DNA from: Gp7-AA6 sp036001245
GTDB lineage: Bacteria > Acidobacteriota > Thermoanaerobaculia > UBA5066 > Gp7-AA6
Length of the DNA: 43,595 nucleotides
Direction of reading: 5' to 3'
NCBI GenBank assembly: GCA_036001245.1
Contig: DASYUL010000067.1
Span: 1-43,595, forward strand
Below, one piece after another: positions 7,398 through 15,601 of the stretch. Within the stretch, counting starts at the first letter, position 1. Every line of letters begins with the position of its first letter. The notes beneath the pieces were generated by a model. That model saw only the letters and a list, made by a program, of their open reading frames with translations, did not search any database and was not told where the DNA came from. A program made the translations under genes and the position numbers.

Positions 7398-8594
7398 ATG
7401 ACCACGCTCATCGACCACCTCGCCGCCGAGATGGCGAAGCTCAGGCAGGCCGGCACGTACAAGGAAGAGCTCGTGCTCGATTCGCCGCAGGACGCGAAGG
7501 TGCGCGTCGGCGGCCGCGAGCTCGTCATGCTGACCTCCAACAACTACCTCGGGTTCGCGAATCACCCTCGCGTCCGCGAGGCGCAGAAGAGGGCGATCGA
7601 TCGCTGGGGCGCCGGTATGGCCTCGGTCCGCTTCATCTGCGGGACCGAGGACCTGCACAAGCAGCTCGAGGCGGAGATCGCGAGCTTCTTTGGGACCGAC
7701 GACTCGATCCTCTACATGTCGTGCTGGAACGCGAACGAGGGTCTCTTCGCGGCGATTCTCGACGAGAACGACGGGCTCTACTCGGACGAGTTGAATCACG
7801 CCTCGATCATCGACGGCGTGCGGCTCTGCAAGGCAAAGCGGTTCCGGGTCCCGCACGACGACATGGCAGCCTTCGAGCGGATGGTCCGCGAGGACGCGAC
7901 CTCGCGCCATCGGCTGATGGTCACCGACGGGGTCTTCTCGATGGAAGGCGAAGAGGCGAATCTGCGCGAGCTCGTCCGCATCTGCGAAGCGAAGAACGTG
8001 CTGCTCGCGGTCGACGACTCGCACGCGACCGGCGTCCTCGGGGCGACCGGGCGTGGGACCGCCGAAGAGCAGGGGGTGTTCGACCGCATCCCGGTGACGA
8101 CCGGGACGCTCGGCAAGGCGATGGGCTCGGCGGCGGGAGGGTTCGTCGCGGGGCCGCGTTCGCTCGTCGAGACGCTGCGGCAGCGCAGCCGGACTTATCT
8201 CTTCTCGAACTCCCTGCCGCCGGCAGTCGTCGCGGGATCGCTCGAGTCGTTCCGGATGCTCTCGGAGGATCCCGCCCTCGTGCGAAAGCTGCGCGACAAC
8301 GCGGCGTACTTCCGCAAGACGATCTCCGACGCCGGTTTCCGGATCCCGGACGGGACGCACCCGATCGTGCCCGTCATCGTCGGCGACACCGCGAAGGCGC
8401 TCGCGATGGGCAAGGCGCTCTTCGAGGAAGGGATCTACGTCTCCGGGTTCGGTTACCCCGTCGTGCCGCAGGGCCAGGCGCGGTTGCGCTGCCAGGTCTC
8501 CGCCGCCCACGAGCGCGCGGACCTCGATCGGGCCGTCGACGCATTCCGGAAAGTCGGGAAGAAGTTCGACGTGATCTCGCAGCCCGCCGTGTGA
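7398..8594 (+). CDS. kbl: Glycine C-acetyltransferase (2-amino-3-ketobutyrate CoA ligase)
   Basis: A 398-residue PLP-dependent alpha-oxoamine synthase that cleaves 2-amino-3-ketobutyrate with CoA to glycine and acetyl-CoA. Motifs are LTSNNYLGFANHPRV, GAGMASVRFICGT (substrate entry), DELNHASIIDGVRL, DDSHATGVLG (PLP pyridine aspartate and ring-stacking histidine) and the Schiff-base lysine in TGTLGKAMGSAAGGF. The start at 7398 (MTTLIDHLAAEM) fits the family length; upstream in-frame codons overlap the preceding gene. With Tdh it forms the two-step threonine degradation route. Confidence 0.95.
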   Translation: MTTLIDHLAAEMAKLRQAGTYKEELVLDSPQDAKVRVGGRELVMLTSNNYLGFANHPRVREAQKRAIDRWGAGMASVRFICGTEDLHKQLEAEIASFFGTDDSILYMSCWNANEGLFAAILDENDGLYSDELNHASIIDGVRLCKAKRFRVPHDDMAAFERMVREDATSRHRLMVTDGVFSMEGEEANLRELVRICEAKNVLLAVDDSHATGVLGATGRGTAEEQGVFDRIPVTTGTLGKAMGSAAGGFVAGPRSLVETLRQRSRTYLFSNSLPPAVVAGSLESFRMLSEDPALVRKLRDNAAYFRKTISDAGFRIPDGTHPIVPVIVGDTAKALAMGKALFEEGIYVSGFGYPVVPQGQARLRCQVSAAHERADLDRAVDAFRKVGKKFDVISQPAV

Positions 8595-8747
8595 AAGCCA
8601 GAAAGCTCAAGCCGGCCATGAACATACGAAGGAATCATCCGGCGCCGTTCGGGGCCTCGGTGAGTCGGCTGTCGCGCCGCAGGCAGGAGATTTGCTTGGG
8701 TTCTCAGGTTCTCGATTTCCGGTCACGAATTCGAAGAAGGGAAGCAG

Positions 8748-10343
8748 ATGGAAGAGTCGGTTTCGGGAGAGCTCGAACAGCTCGCGTCACGGTTCGGCGA
8801 AGGAGAGCTCCAGTTCCGCAGCCTTCTCGAGAAGCTGCCCGCGGCCGCGTACACCTGCGATCCCGAAGGTCTCATCACCTACTTCAACCAGCAGGCGGAG
8901 CGGCTATGGGGACGATCGCCCCGGCTGAACGACCCGGTTGACCGCTTCTGCGGATCGTTCAAGCTCTTCGCTTCCGACGGGGCGCCGATTTCCCATGACC
9001 AGTGCTGGATGGCGCTCGCGCTGAAAGACGAAGCCGAATACAACGGCCACGAGATCGTCATCGAGCGCCCGGACGGGAAGCGCCGGACGACGCTGGCGTA
9101 CGCCAACCCGATCCGCGACCATGCGGGCAAGCTCGCGGGAGCCGTGAACGTCCTCGTGGACGTCAGCGAGCGGAAACGTTACGAGGACGCGTTGAGGGAA
9201 GCCGACCGCTCGAAGAACGAGTTCCTCGCCACGCTCGCCCACGAGCTCCGGAATCCGCTCGCCCCGGTTCGCAACGCCGTCGAGATCCTCAACCGGAAGG
9301 TGCCTCCCTCGCCCGATTCGCGCTGGGCGCTCGACGTCATCGACCGGCAGATGCAACAGATGACGCGCTTGATCGACGACCTCCTCGACATCGCGCGGAT
9401 CACGTGCAACCGGCTCGAGCTTCGCAGGGAGCGCGTCGATCTGGCCGACGTCGTGAACGCGGCGGTGGAGACGAGCCGCGCGCTCGTCGATGCGCGCGAT
9501 CACGAGCTGGTCGTCAGCCTGCCGCCCCGCCCGATCGATCTCGACGGCGACGTGACCCGTCTCGAGCAGGCGATATCGAACCTTCTGAACAATGCGGCGA
9601 AGTACACCGAGAAGGGCGGTCACATCTGGGTCAAGGCCGAACGAGACGGCCGCGAAGCGGTGATCACGGTGCGCGACACGGGCGTGGGCATCCCCGCCGA
9701 GATGCTCCCTCTCATCTTCGACATGTTCACGCAGGTCGACCGCTCGCTCGAGCGGTCACAGGGCGGGCTCGGAATCGGGCTGACGCTCGTGAAGCGGCTC
9801 GTCGAGCTGCACGGCGGCGCGGTATCCGCCGCGAGCGACGGTCCCGGGAAGGGCAGTGAGTTCGTCGTGCGGCTGCCGATCGTCGCCGAGTCGGCGAAGA
9901 CGCTGCCGCAGTCGATGCCGGAGCGCGCGGATCCCGGGCCGACGCGATCGCTTCGAATCCTGGTCGTGGACGACAACCGGGATTCCACGGAGAGCCTGGG
10001 ACTCCTCCTGCGACTCTCCGGGCACGACGTTCGAGGCGCGTACGACGGTCTCGAAGCGATCGGCGCCGCGGACGAGTTTCGGCCGGACGTCGTGCTCCTC
10101 GACATCGGACTCCCGAAAATGGACGGGTACGACGTCGCACGGAGGCTGCGGCAGGAGCCCTGGGGCCAGGCGATGGTCGTCATTGCCGTGACCGGCTGGG
10201 GACAGGAAGAGGACCGCCAGCGCTCGATCGACGCGGGCTTCGACCACCACCTCGTCAAGCCGGTCGACCCGTTGACGCTCCTCGAGCTGTTGGCGTCGTT
10301 CGAACGCGCCGCGAACGCCCTCCCGGATCCTCTCGCGAACTGA
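8748..10343 (+). CDS. PAS hybrid histidine kinase with C-terminal receiver
   Basis: A 531-residue soluble hybrid sensor with no transmembrane segment. A PAS domain with PAC motif (residues about 18-145, ending VNVLVDVSERKRYEDAL) is followed by HisKA with H165 in ATLAHELRNPLAPV, HATPase_c (AISNLLNNAAKYTEKGG, DTGVGIP, GGLGIGLTLVKRLVELHGG), and a receiver (about 400-520) with ILVVDDNRD, phospho-acceptor D452 in VLLDIGLPKMDGYD, VTGWG and the lysine in HLVKPVD. Start ATG at 8748 has GAAGGGAAG just upstream. No separate response regulator or DNA-binding protein is adjacent, so the output partner is not visible. Confidence 0.93.
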   Translation: MEESVSGELEQLASRFGEGELQFRSLLEKLPAAAYTCDPEGLITYFNQQAERLWGRSPRLNDPVDRFCGSFKLFASDGAPISHDQCWMALALKDEAEYNGHEIVIERPDGKRRTTLAYANPIRDHAGKLAGAVNVLVDVSERKRYEDALREADRSKNEFLATLAHELRNPLAPVRNAVEILNRKVPPSPDSRWALDVIDRQMQQMTRLIDDLLDIARITCNRLELRRERVDLADVVNAAVETSRALVDARDHELVVSLPPRPIDLDGDVTRLEQAISNLLNNAAKYTEKGGHIWVKAERDGREAVITVRDTGVGIPAEMLPLIFDMFTQVDRSLERSQGGLGIGLTLVKRLVELHGGAVSAASDGPGKGSEFVVRLPIVAESAKTLPQSMPERADPGPTRSLRILVVDDNRDSTESLGLLLRLSGHDVRGAYDGLEAIGAADEFRPDVVLLDIGLPKMDGYDVARRLRQEPWGQAMVVIAVTGWGQEEDRQRSIDAGFDHHLVKPVDPLTLLELLASFERAANALPDPLAN

Positions 10344-10432
10344 CTCCCGCGAAGAGAGAAGAGACGCGGCGGAAGCGGTTGCGCGAAGCGATCTCGCTCC
10401 TCGCGCGGAAGCAAAAACTGGGTCTGAAGTAG
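10343..10432 (+). pseudogene. C-terminal remnant of a YdeI/OmpD-associated family gene
   Basis: The gap between the hybrid kinase stop and the GH47 start reads cleanly as 29 codons and a TAG: TPAKREETRRKRLREA then ISLLARKQKLGLK. From memory of the family, this looks like the terminal basic helix of YdeI/OmpD-associated (bacteriocin-protection type) proteins, which end in a similar '-AKREETR..R..EA...L' tail. No start codon or upstream domain is present; the frame runs into the kinase gene in a non-coding phase. It overlaps neither neighbour by more than one base and looks like a deletion fossil. Confidence 0.45.
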
Positions 10433-10433
10433 T

Positions 10434-11813
10434 GTGAACGTTCGGCTCCTCGCTCCGGTCCTCGCGTTGGTCGTCACGAGCGGACCGGCGACGAGCACGT
10501 CCCCGTCCGTTCGGCGCGCCGACATGCTCCGCCGGATCAAGGCCGAGATCCTCCACTCCTGGCGCGGGTACGAGCGATACGCGTGGGGGCACGACGAGCT
10601 GAAGCCGGTGACGAAGACCGCGCGCGACTGGTACGGCGAGCCGCTCCTGATGACGCCGGTCGACTCGCTCGACACGCTCCTGCTCGCCGGGCTCGACGAA
10701 GAAGCGGCGAAGGCGAAAGCGCTCATCGTCGAACGTCTCTCCTTGGACCGCGACGTCGAGGTCAAGAACTTCGAGATCACCATCCGCCTGCTCGGGGGAC
10801 TCCTCTCCGGGTATCAGATGACCGCCGATGAGCGCCTCCTCCGCCTGGCGGACGACCTCGGCACACGTCTCCTCCCCGCCTTCGACTCGCCGACCGGCAT
10901 GCCTTACATGTCCGTCAACCTGAAGACGGGAAAGACGCACGGCGCGGTGTCCAACCCCGCGGAGATCGGCACGCTCGTGCTCGAGTTCGGGACCCTTGCG
11001 CGCCTGACGAAGAAGCCGGTCTTCTTCGACAAGGCGAAGCGCGCGCTCGTCGAGCTCGACCGGCGTCGCTCGAAGATCGGCCTGCCGGGTGAGGAGATCG
11101 ACGTCGAAACCGGCGAGTGGAAGAGTCGGGCGAGCCACGTGGGCGGAGGGATCGACTCCTATTACGAGTACCTCCTCAAGTGCTCGCTCCTCTTCGGCGA
11201 CGCGGACTGCGGCAACATGTGGCGCCGGAGCATCCGCGCTCTGAACCGGTATCTGGCCGACGACGCCCCGACCGGGCTCTGGTACGGACAGGTGGACATG
11301 GACAGCGGCCGCCGGACCGCTTCCGAGTTCGGCGCCCTCCACGCGTTCCTGCCGGCCGTTCTCGCGCTCGGCGGCGACCTCTCCCGCGCGCGGCGGCTCG
11401 AGGATTCCTGTTACCGGATGTGGAAGCTCCACGGAATCGAGCCGGAGGTCTTCGATTACCGCACGATGAGGGTCGTGTACCCGGGATACCAGCTCCGTCC
11501 GGAGATCGTCGAGTCCGCCTACACCCTCTACCGGAAGACGAAGGACCCGAAGTATCTCGAGATGGGACGGACGTTCTTCGACTCGCTCGTCGCGCACTGC
11601 CGCACCGACGCGGGCTACACGGTGCTCACGAGCGTCGTGACGAAAGAGAAAGGCGACCTGATGCCGAGCTACTTTCTCGCCGAGACCCTGAAGTACCTCT
11701 ACCTGCTCTTCGCCCCGGAGAGGACGGTCGATCTCGACCGGGTCGTGTTCAACACCGAAGCCCACCCGCTCGAACGGATCCGATCGGGGGAGCGGGCGGA
11801 GCCGGATGAGTGA
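10434..11813 (+). CDS. Secreted GH47 alpha-1,2-mannosidase family protein
   Basis: A 459-residue glycoside hydrolase of family 47, which trims alpha-1,2-linked mannose. Supporting motifs are AWGHDELKP, DSLDTLLLAGL, FEITIRLLGGLLSGYQM, LRPEIVESAYTLYRKTKDPKYL and the C-terminal SYFLAETLKYLYLLFAPE, which carries the family's glutamate. The GTG start at 10434 gives a signal peptide (VNVRLLAPVLALVVTSGPAT), so the enzyme is exported. Bacterial GH47 members are much less common than eukaryotic ones. Its 3' end overlaps the convergent DUF2079 gene by 115 bases. A glycosylasparaginase at 22589 suggests N-glycoprotein use. Confidence 0.88.
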   Translation: MNVRLLAPVLALVVTSGPATSTSPSVRRADMLRRIKAEILHSWRGYERYAWGHDELKPVTKTARDWYGEPLLMTPVDSLDTLLLAGLDEEAAKAKALIVERLSLDRDVEVKNFEITIRLLGGLLSGYQMTADERLLRLADDLGTRLLPAFDSPTGMPYMSVNLKTGKTHGAVSNPAEIGTLVLEFGTLARLTKKPVFFDKAKRALVELDRRRSKIGLPGEEIDVETGEWKSRASHVGGGIDSYYEYLLKCSLLFGDADCGNMWRRSIRALNRYLADDAPTGLWYGQVDMDSGRRTASEFGALHAFLPAVLALGGDLSRARRLEDSCYRMWKLHGIEPEVFDYRTMRVVYPGYQLRPEIVESAYTLYRKTKDPKYLEMGRTFFDSLVAHCRTDAGYTVLTSVVTKEKGDLMPSYFLAETLKYLYLLFAPERTVDLDRVVFNTEAHPLERIRSGERAEPDE

Positions 11814-13573
11814 TGAGGCATTGCCCAGGCTGCCGGAGCGGCAAGCATCACGCCTCGATCGACCGTTATTCGAAAGCGCGGATCATCCACCAGTCGCCGA
11901 GCCAACCCTTGAAGCTCGTTCCGACTGAACGGATAGGGCGGAGCGTTGGGTGCGATGAGGAAACCGTGCCTCCCATCGATCGTCACGGGAGGCTGTAGAA
12001 CGGGGCAGTTTCTCGAATAGCCGATGTGCGGAAGCAAAGCTCCTTGGACCAGAAGGGGTCGGTCAACGGCGAGTTGCGCCAATCGCGGCGGGGCATCTGT
12101 CGCCTGCCTCCGGACGAGTCGATATCCAGGACCGACAAAGGCGCTGACGAGAACTGCCGCGAGCGCGCCTGCCCGACAGCGAGCACGTCTGCGGCCCGGC
12201 GGGATATTCCCCCCGAGCGATCCGAGCCTTGTCAGTCCGCTCCCCGCCGCAAGGAAGACGTACGGCAGCAGTGGAAGGGAGTAATACAGGCGCAGTTGGG
12301 CCAACTGGCTGCCTGCGGCCGCGCTGTAAGACACGATCATCGGAGTCGCCGCGAGAAGAAATTCGTAACCTGCGAGCGGTGCGAACGCAAGTGTCCCTGT
12401 AAGCCGCCAGAATCCCGAACCCATACAGTCGCGCGCAAGTTCGACCGGGTGGCTCGCCATCCCCAGCAGTGCCGCGAGCGGTGACGACCCGTACTTCGCC
12501 CAGTAGTGCGAGTACCATGGCGGGCCATGCCGCCCCGAGAAATAAGGAAGAACTACATGATAGTCGAGCAGGAAGAAAGCTAGTCCCACGCCGGCCGCCG
12601 CCGCCGCCCAACGGTGCCTCCGATAATAGAGGCTGGCTGTGATGGCGAGCCCGACGAGCGGTAGAACGGCGTCCTCCTTGACGGCCGCGGTCGCGGCAAG
12701 GCCGAACGCAAAAGGGACCGGGCGCTCGGAGAGAAAGCCATACATAAGGAGAAAGAGTGCGGCCGGGTAGAAGATCTCTGGATGGAAGACATACTGGACT
12801 GCCCGAGCCGTGTAAGGGTTCAGGACGAAGGCCGCGCAAAGCAGAGCCGCAAAGAGATCATCATGAGATACCCGGCGCAGGCAATAGAAGGCAGCGGCCA
12901 CCGCCAGGCCGATGAGAACAGCCTGACCGCACAGGAGCCAATACGGCGACGGCGAGATTGCGTAGAGTGGCAGGAACAGTAACAGCAGGAAGTATGCGTG
13001 CGTTCCGAGAACGGATCGGTTCTCGATGTCGTTGAACAGGAATCCGCGGGTGAACGGGTCCGCGAGAGACCGGTCGTAAAACGAAAAGTCCCAGGCGTTG
13101 ACCTCGAACCCCTGGTACCGGTTCATGATGATGAGGAGAACGAGTGTGGTTGCTGCCGCCCCGCCGGCCGCAACCAACCAGGGCGAGAGGTAGAAGTCCT
13201 CACGGAGGAAATCTCGGGCGCCGGCGATACGCGACTTGGGGGAAATCGCCAACCAAAGAGTCACGACGGACATTGCGACGCCGAGCGCTCCCGAGAGACG
13301 GCTGATGTTCACGCCACCGAGTCGCCAGGGACCGGTGGCCGCAAACAGAATCAGAAATGCGGCGATCGCCCAACTCAGAATACCGATCCATGACGACTTG
13401 AGTCGTCGCCCGGCACCAGAGCTTTCCAGCGTCTCCTCCGCTCTCCCAGTGTACGATGTGATTTCGATCGGCCAATTCTGCGAGTCCGCATCCGGCACGC
13501 TCGATCCCGTTGATTCGAGCTGGCTGCGCTTCGCGGCGCTTCTCCTGGAGGTCGTCGTGAGCTCGGCCTGCAT
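11699..13573 (-). CDS. DUF2079 polytopic membrane protein
   Basis: A 624-residue inner-membrane protein with about ten hydrophobic segments. DUF2079 features are NAWDFSFYDRSLADPFTRG, FNDIENRSVLGTHAYFLLLL, VFHPEIFYPAALFLLMYGF, AAVKEDAVLPLVGLA and DYHVVLPYFSG. Members resemble GT-C-type membrane transferases but no reaction is established. A non-membrane head of about 65 residues precedes the first segment. The last 38 codons are antisense to the end of the GH47 gene and are probably a recent read-through tail, since the conserved part ends near DRGVMLAAPAAW. Base use is visibly less GC-rich than in neighbouring genes, which may reflect horizontal acquisition. Confidence 0.85.
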   Translation of the reverse strand: MQAELTTTSRRSAAKRSQLESTGSSVPDADSQNWPIEITSYTGRAEETLESSGAGRRLKSSWIGILSWAIAAFLILFAATGPWRLGGVNISRLSGALGVAMSVVTLWLAISPKSRIAGARDFLREDFYLSPWLVAAGGAAATTLVLLIIMNRYQGFEVNAWDFSFYDRSLADPFTRGFLFNDIENRSVLGTHAYFLLLLFLPLYAISPSPYWLLCGQAVLIGLAVAAAFYCLRRVSHDDLFAALLCAAFVLNPYTARAVQYVFHPEIFYPAALFLLMYGFLSERPVPFAFGLAATAAVKEDAVLPLVGLAITASLYYRRHRWAAAAAGVGLAFFLLDYHVVLPYFSGRHGPPWYSHYWAKYGSSPLAALLGMASHPVELARDCMGSGFWRLTGTLAFAPLAGYEFLLAATPMIVSYSAAAGSQLAQLRLYYSLPLLPYVFLAAGSGLTRLGSLGGNIPPGRRRARCRAGALAAVLVSAFVGPGYRLVRRQATDAPPRLAQLAVDRPLLVQGALLPHIGYSRNCPVLQPPVTIDGRHGFLIAPNAPPYPFSRNELQGLARRLVDDPRFRITVDRGVMLAAPAAWAMPHHSSGSARSPDRIRSSGWASVLNTTRSRSTVLSGAKSR

Positions 13574-13675
13574 GCTGCGCCTGCGTCACACGAGACCCGG
13601 CGCGTATGCCGTGAGAGAAACCGCGAGGTTGCGCGCGAACTATCTCTCGCCCGCGACTCCACTCAAGAGGACGCG

Positions 13676-14239
13676 ATGATGCCGCCAAGGACCGCGGCCG
13701 TTCTCTGGCGGCGGATCGATCGCCCGGGCCACGAATCCGCGCGGCTGATCGCTCTCGAGGCGGGGTGGGAGCTCGCCGGGACGTCCGTGTTCGCCCACGA
13801 GGGGGAAGCGTGTCGCCTGAGCTACCGGATCGTCTGCGATCCCGAATGGCGGACCCGGTCGGTCGAAGTCGACGGCTGGCTCGGACCGAAGGAAGCCCGG
13901 GTAGACGCTCGGGTCGAGCGCACGGGCGAGTGGCTGGCCGGTGGCATCGACCTCCCGGAGATCTCCGGCTGCGTGGACGTCGACCTCAATTTCAGCCCCT
14001 CGACCAACCTCCTTCCAATCCGGCGCCTGAACCTCGCCGTCGGCGAAGAGAAGACCGTCCGAGCGGCCTGGCTGCGCTTCCCGAGCTTCCGGTTCGAGCC
14101 GCTGGAGCAGAGCTATCGTCGCCTCTCTCGCGAACGGTATCGGTATCGCAGCGCGGGAGGGCGGTTCGAAACGGAGCTCGAGGTCGACGAGAGCGGTTTC
14201 GTGACCCGATATCCGGGGTTCTGGGAAATGAAGCCGTGA
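13676..14239 (+). CDS. Putative glycolipid-binding family protein
   Basis: A 187-residue soluble protein. The opening AAVLWRRIDRPGHESARL, followed by SYRIVCDPEWRTRSVEV and the central LPEISGCVDVDLNFSPSTNLLPIRRL, are hallmarks of the putative glycolipid-binding family (PF06475). The biochemical role is not established. The 102-base gap to the divergent DUF2079 gene must hold both promoters; I see no clear -35/-10 pair. ATG codons at 13676 and 13679 are both possible starts. Confidence 0.85.
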   Translation: MMPPRTAAVLWRRIDRPGHESARLIALEAGWELAGTSVFAHEGEACRLSYRIVCDPEWRTRSVEVDGWLGPKEARVDARVERTGEWLAGGIDLPEISGCVDVDLNFSPSTNLLPIRRLNLAVGEEKTVRAAWLRFPSFRFEPLEQSYRRLSRERYRYRSAGGRFETELEVDESGFVTRYPGFWEMKP

Positions 14240-14274
14240 GCCCGGCCGAGCCTCTCACCGACGCGGAGGCCCTC

Positions 14275-15570
14275 TCAGAAACTGATTTGAAAGCGGGTCA
14301 GTAAGGTGGTTTCTCGGGGCCGATCTCCGGCCGCGGAACCTCCGTCGAAATCCGTGTTCTCGTAGGAGAGCATCAAGCGGGCGTTGCGGCTCGCCCACCA
14401 GTTGACCCCGAAGCCGAGGCCCCGGGCCGTCCGTGCCGCCGTCGCGGGATTGGCGAACGTGGGAAAGGCGTCCTCGTCGACCTCGAGCTCGCTGTATCGC
14501 GCCGCGAGCTCGAAGGCGCCCGGGCCCGACCCGAGCCCCGAGAACGGCTGGTCCGGTGTCACCCCCCGGTACGACGTTTTTCCACCGATGACCCAGGAGG
14601 CGGCCGCCTGCCAGGCGTTGTTGGTCAGCTCGCGTTTCGCGGAACCGCGCCGGACTTCCTGTTTCGACTGCACGTACTCGGCCAGGAGGCCGAACGGGCC
14701 TCGGTAAAACGTCGCCTGAGGGGACACGCGCCGGCGGCTGCCTGCGGCGACGGTCGTGCCCGCGGCGGTGGCGTCGCTCCGATACGAAAAGAAGGTCACC
14801 TGCCCGGCGGTTCGAAACACCGGCAGGTTCGGCGCGGAACCGGTGCCCGCCTGATCGCCCCCCGAATAGGCCACGCCGAACCCGAGGTCGCCGAAGGCGC
14901 TCCGGGCGCCCGCGAAAGGCTGGACGAACACTCGCGCCGCGACGTCCTTTGCGTCGTTGTTGTCCGTGTCGCCGCTCCCTCCGTCCGGCACGCCGTTGAA
15001 GAGGCCGACCGCGTACTCAAGTCGCGCGTCGGCGAGGTCACCCCCGACCTGCACGCCGACGTCGCGGTTCGGAACGAGGTTCGTCGGCATCGCGCGCTCC
15101 ACGAAGACGAGATCGCTCGCGGACTGCAGCCGTTCGAGACCGACCGGCGGCTTGAACTTACCGGCCCGGAATCGCAGGGCGGGGAGAAGGCGAGCTTCGA
15201 TGTAGCCGTCCTGGAGCACCGACGCGCCCAGGCCGAAGTCGGGCATGACGCGGAAGTCGAAGATCTTGAATACCGTCCCCTCGAATATCGGACGCACGCG
15301 CCTCATGAGGAAAGCGTCGGTGGCCGGCCCACCGTCGAAGAAACGGCCGTCGAGCTGCACGTAGCCGCGGAACTTGAGAACGAACGCGCCGTCGGCGGAC
15401 TTCAGCGAAAAGCCGTCTTTTCCGGCCGTGATCTGAGGAGTCGTCTTCTCGACCGGCGTCGGAGAGGGTGTCGGCGGAGGCGTCGCGGCCGGCGGCTCCT
15501 GCCCCACCGCGACCCCGGCCACGATCAGGGAGGCGCACCACAGCAATCGGCGCGAGTGTCTTCGCATCAT
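14275..15570 (-). CDS. Phosphate-selective porin O/P family outer-membrane protein
   Basis: A 431-residue beta-barrel porin. A signal peptide (MMRRHSRRLLWCASLIVAGV) is followed by a proline/threonine-rich linker and then the OprO/OprP-type barrel: FSLKSADGAFVLKFRGYVQLDGR, FLMRRVRPIFEGTVFKIFDF, LRFRAGKFKPPVGLERLQS, and the terminal strand TLLTRFQISF with a C-terminal phenylalanine. Starts further upstream run antisense through the OPT gene, so I use the ATG at 15570 (a second ATG follows directly). It lies 31 bases downstream of the OPT transporter and is likely co-transcribed, suggesting outer- and inner-membrane steps of one uptake route. Confidence 0.88.
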   Translation of the reverse strand: MMRRHSRRLLWCASLIVAGVAVGQEPPAATPPPTPSPTPVEKTTPQITAGKDGFSLKSADGAFVLKFRGYVQLDGRFFDGGPATDAFLMRRVRPIFEGTVFKIFDFRVMPDFGLGASVLQDGYIEARLLPALRFRAGKFKPPVGLERLQSASDLVFVERAMPTNLVPNRDVGVQVGGDLADARLEYAVGLFNGVPDGGSGDTDNNDAKDVAARVFVQPFAGARSAFGDLGFGVAYSGGDQAGTGSAPNLPVFRTAGQVTFFSYRSDATAAGTTVAAGSRRRVSPQATFYRGPFGLLAEYVQSKQEVRRGSAKRELTNNAWQAAASWVIGGKTSYRGVTPDQPFSGLGSGPGAFELAARYSELEVDEDAFPTFANPATAARTARGLGFGVNWWASRNARLMLSYENTDFDGGSAAGDRPRETTLLTRFQISF

Positions 15571-15601
15571 TCCACCCGCGTCCCGGACAACTACCTCGGG
15601 C

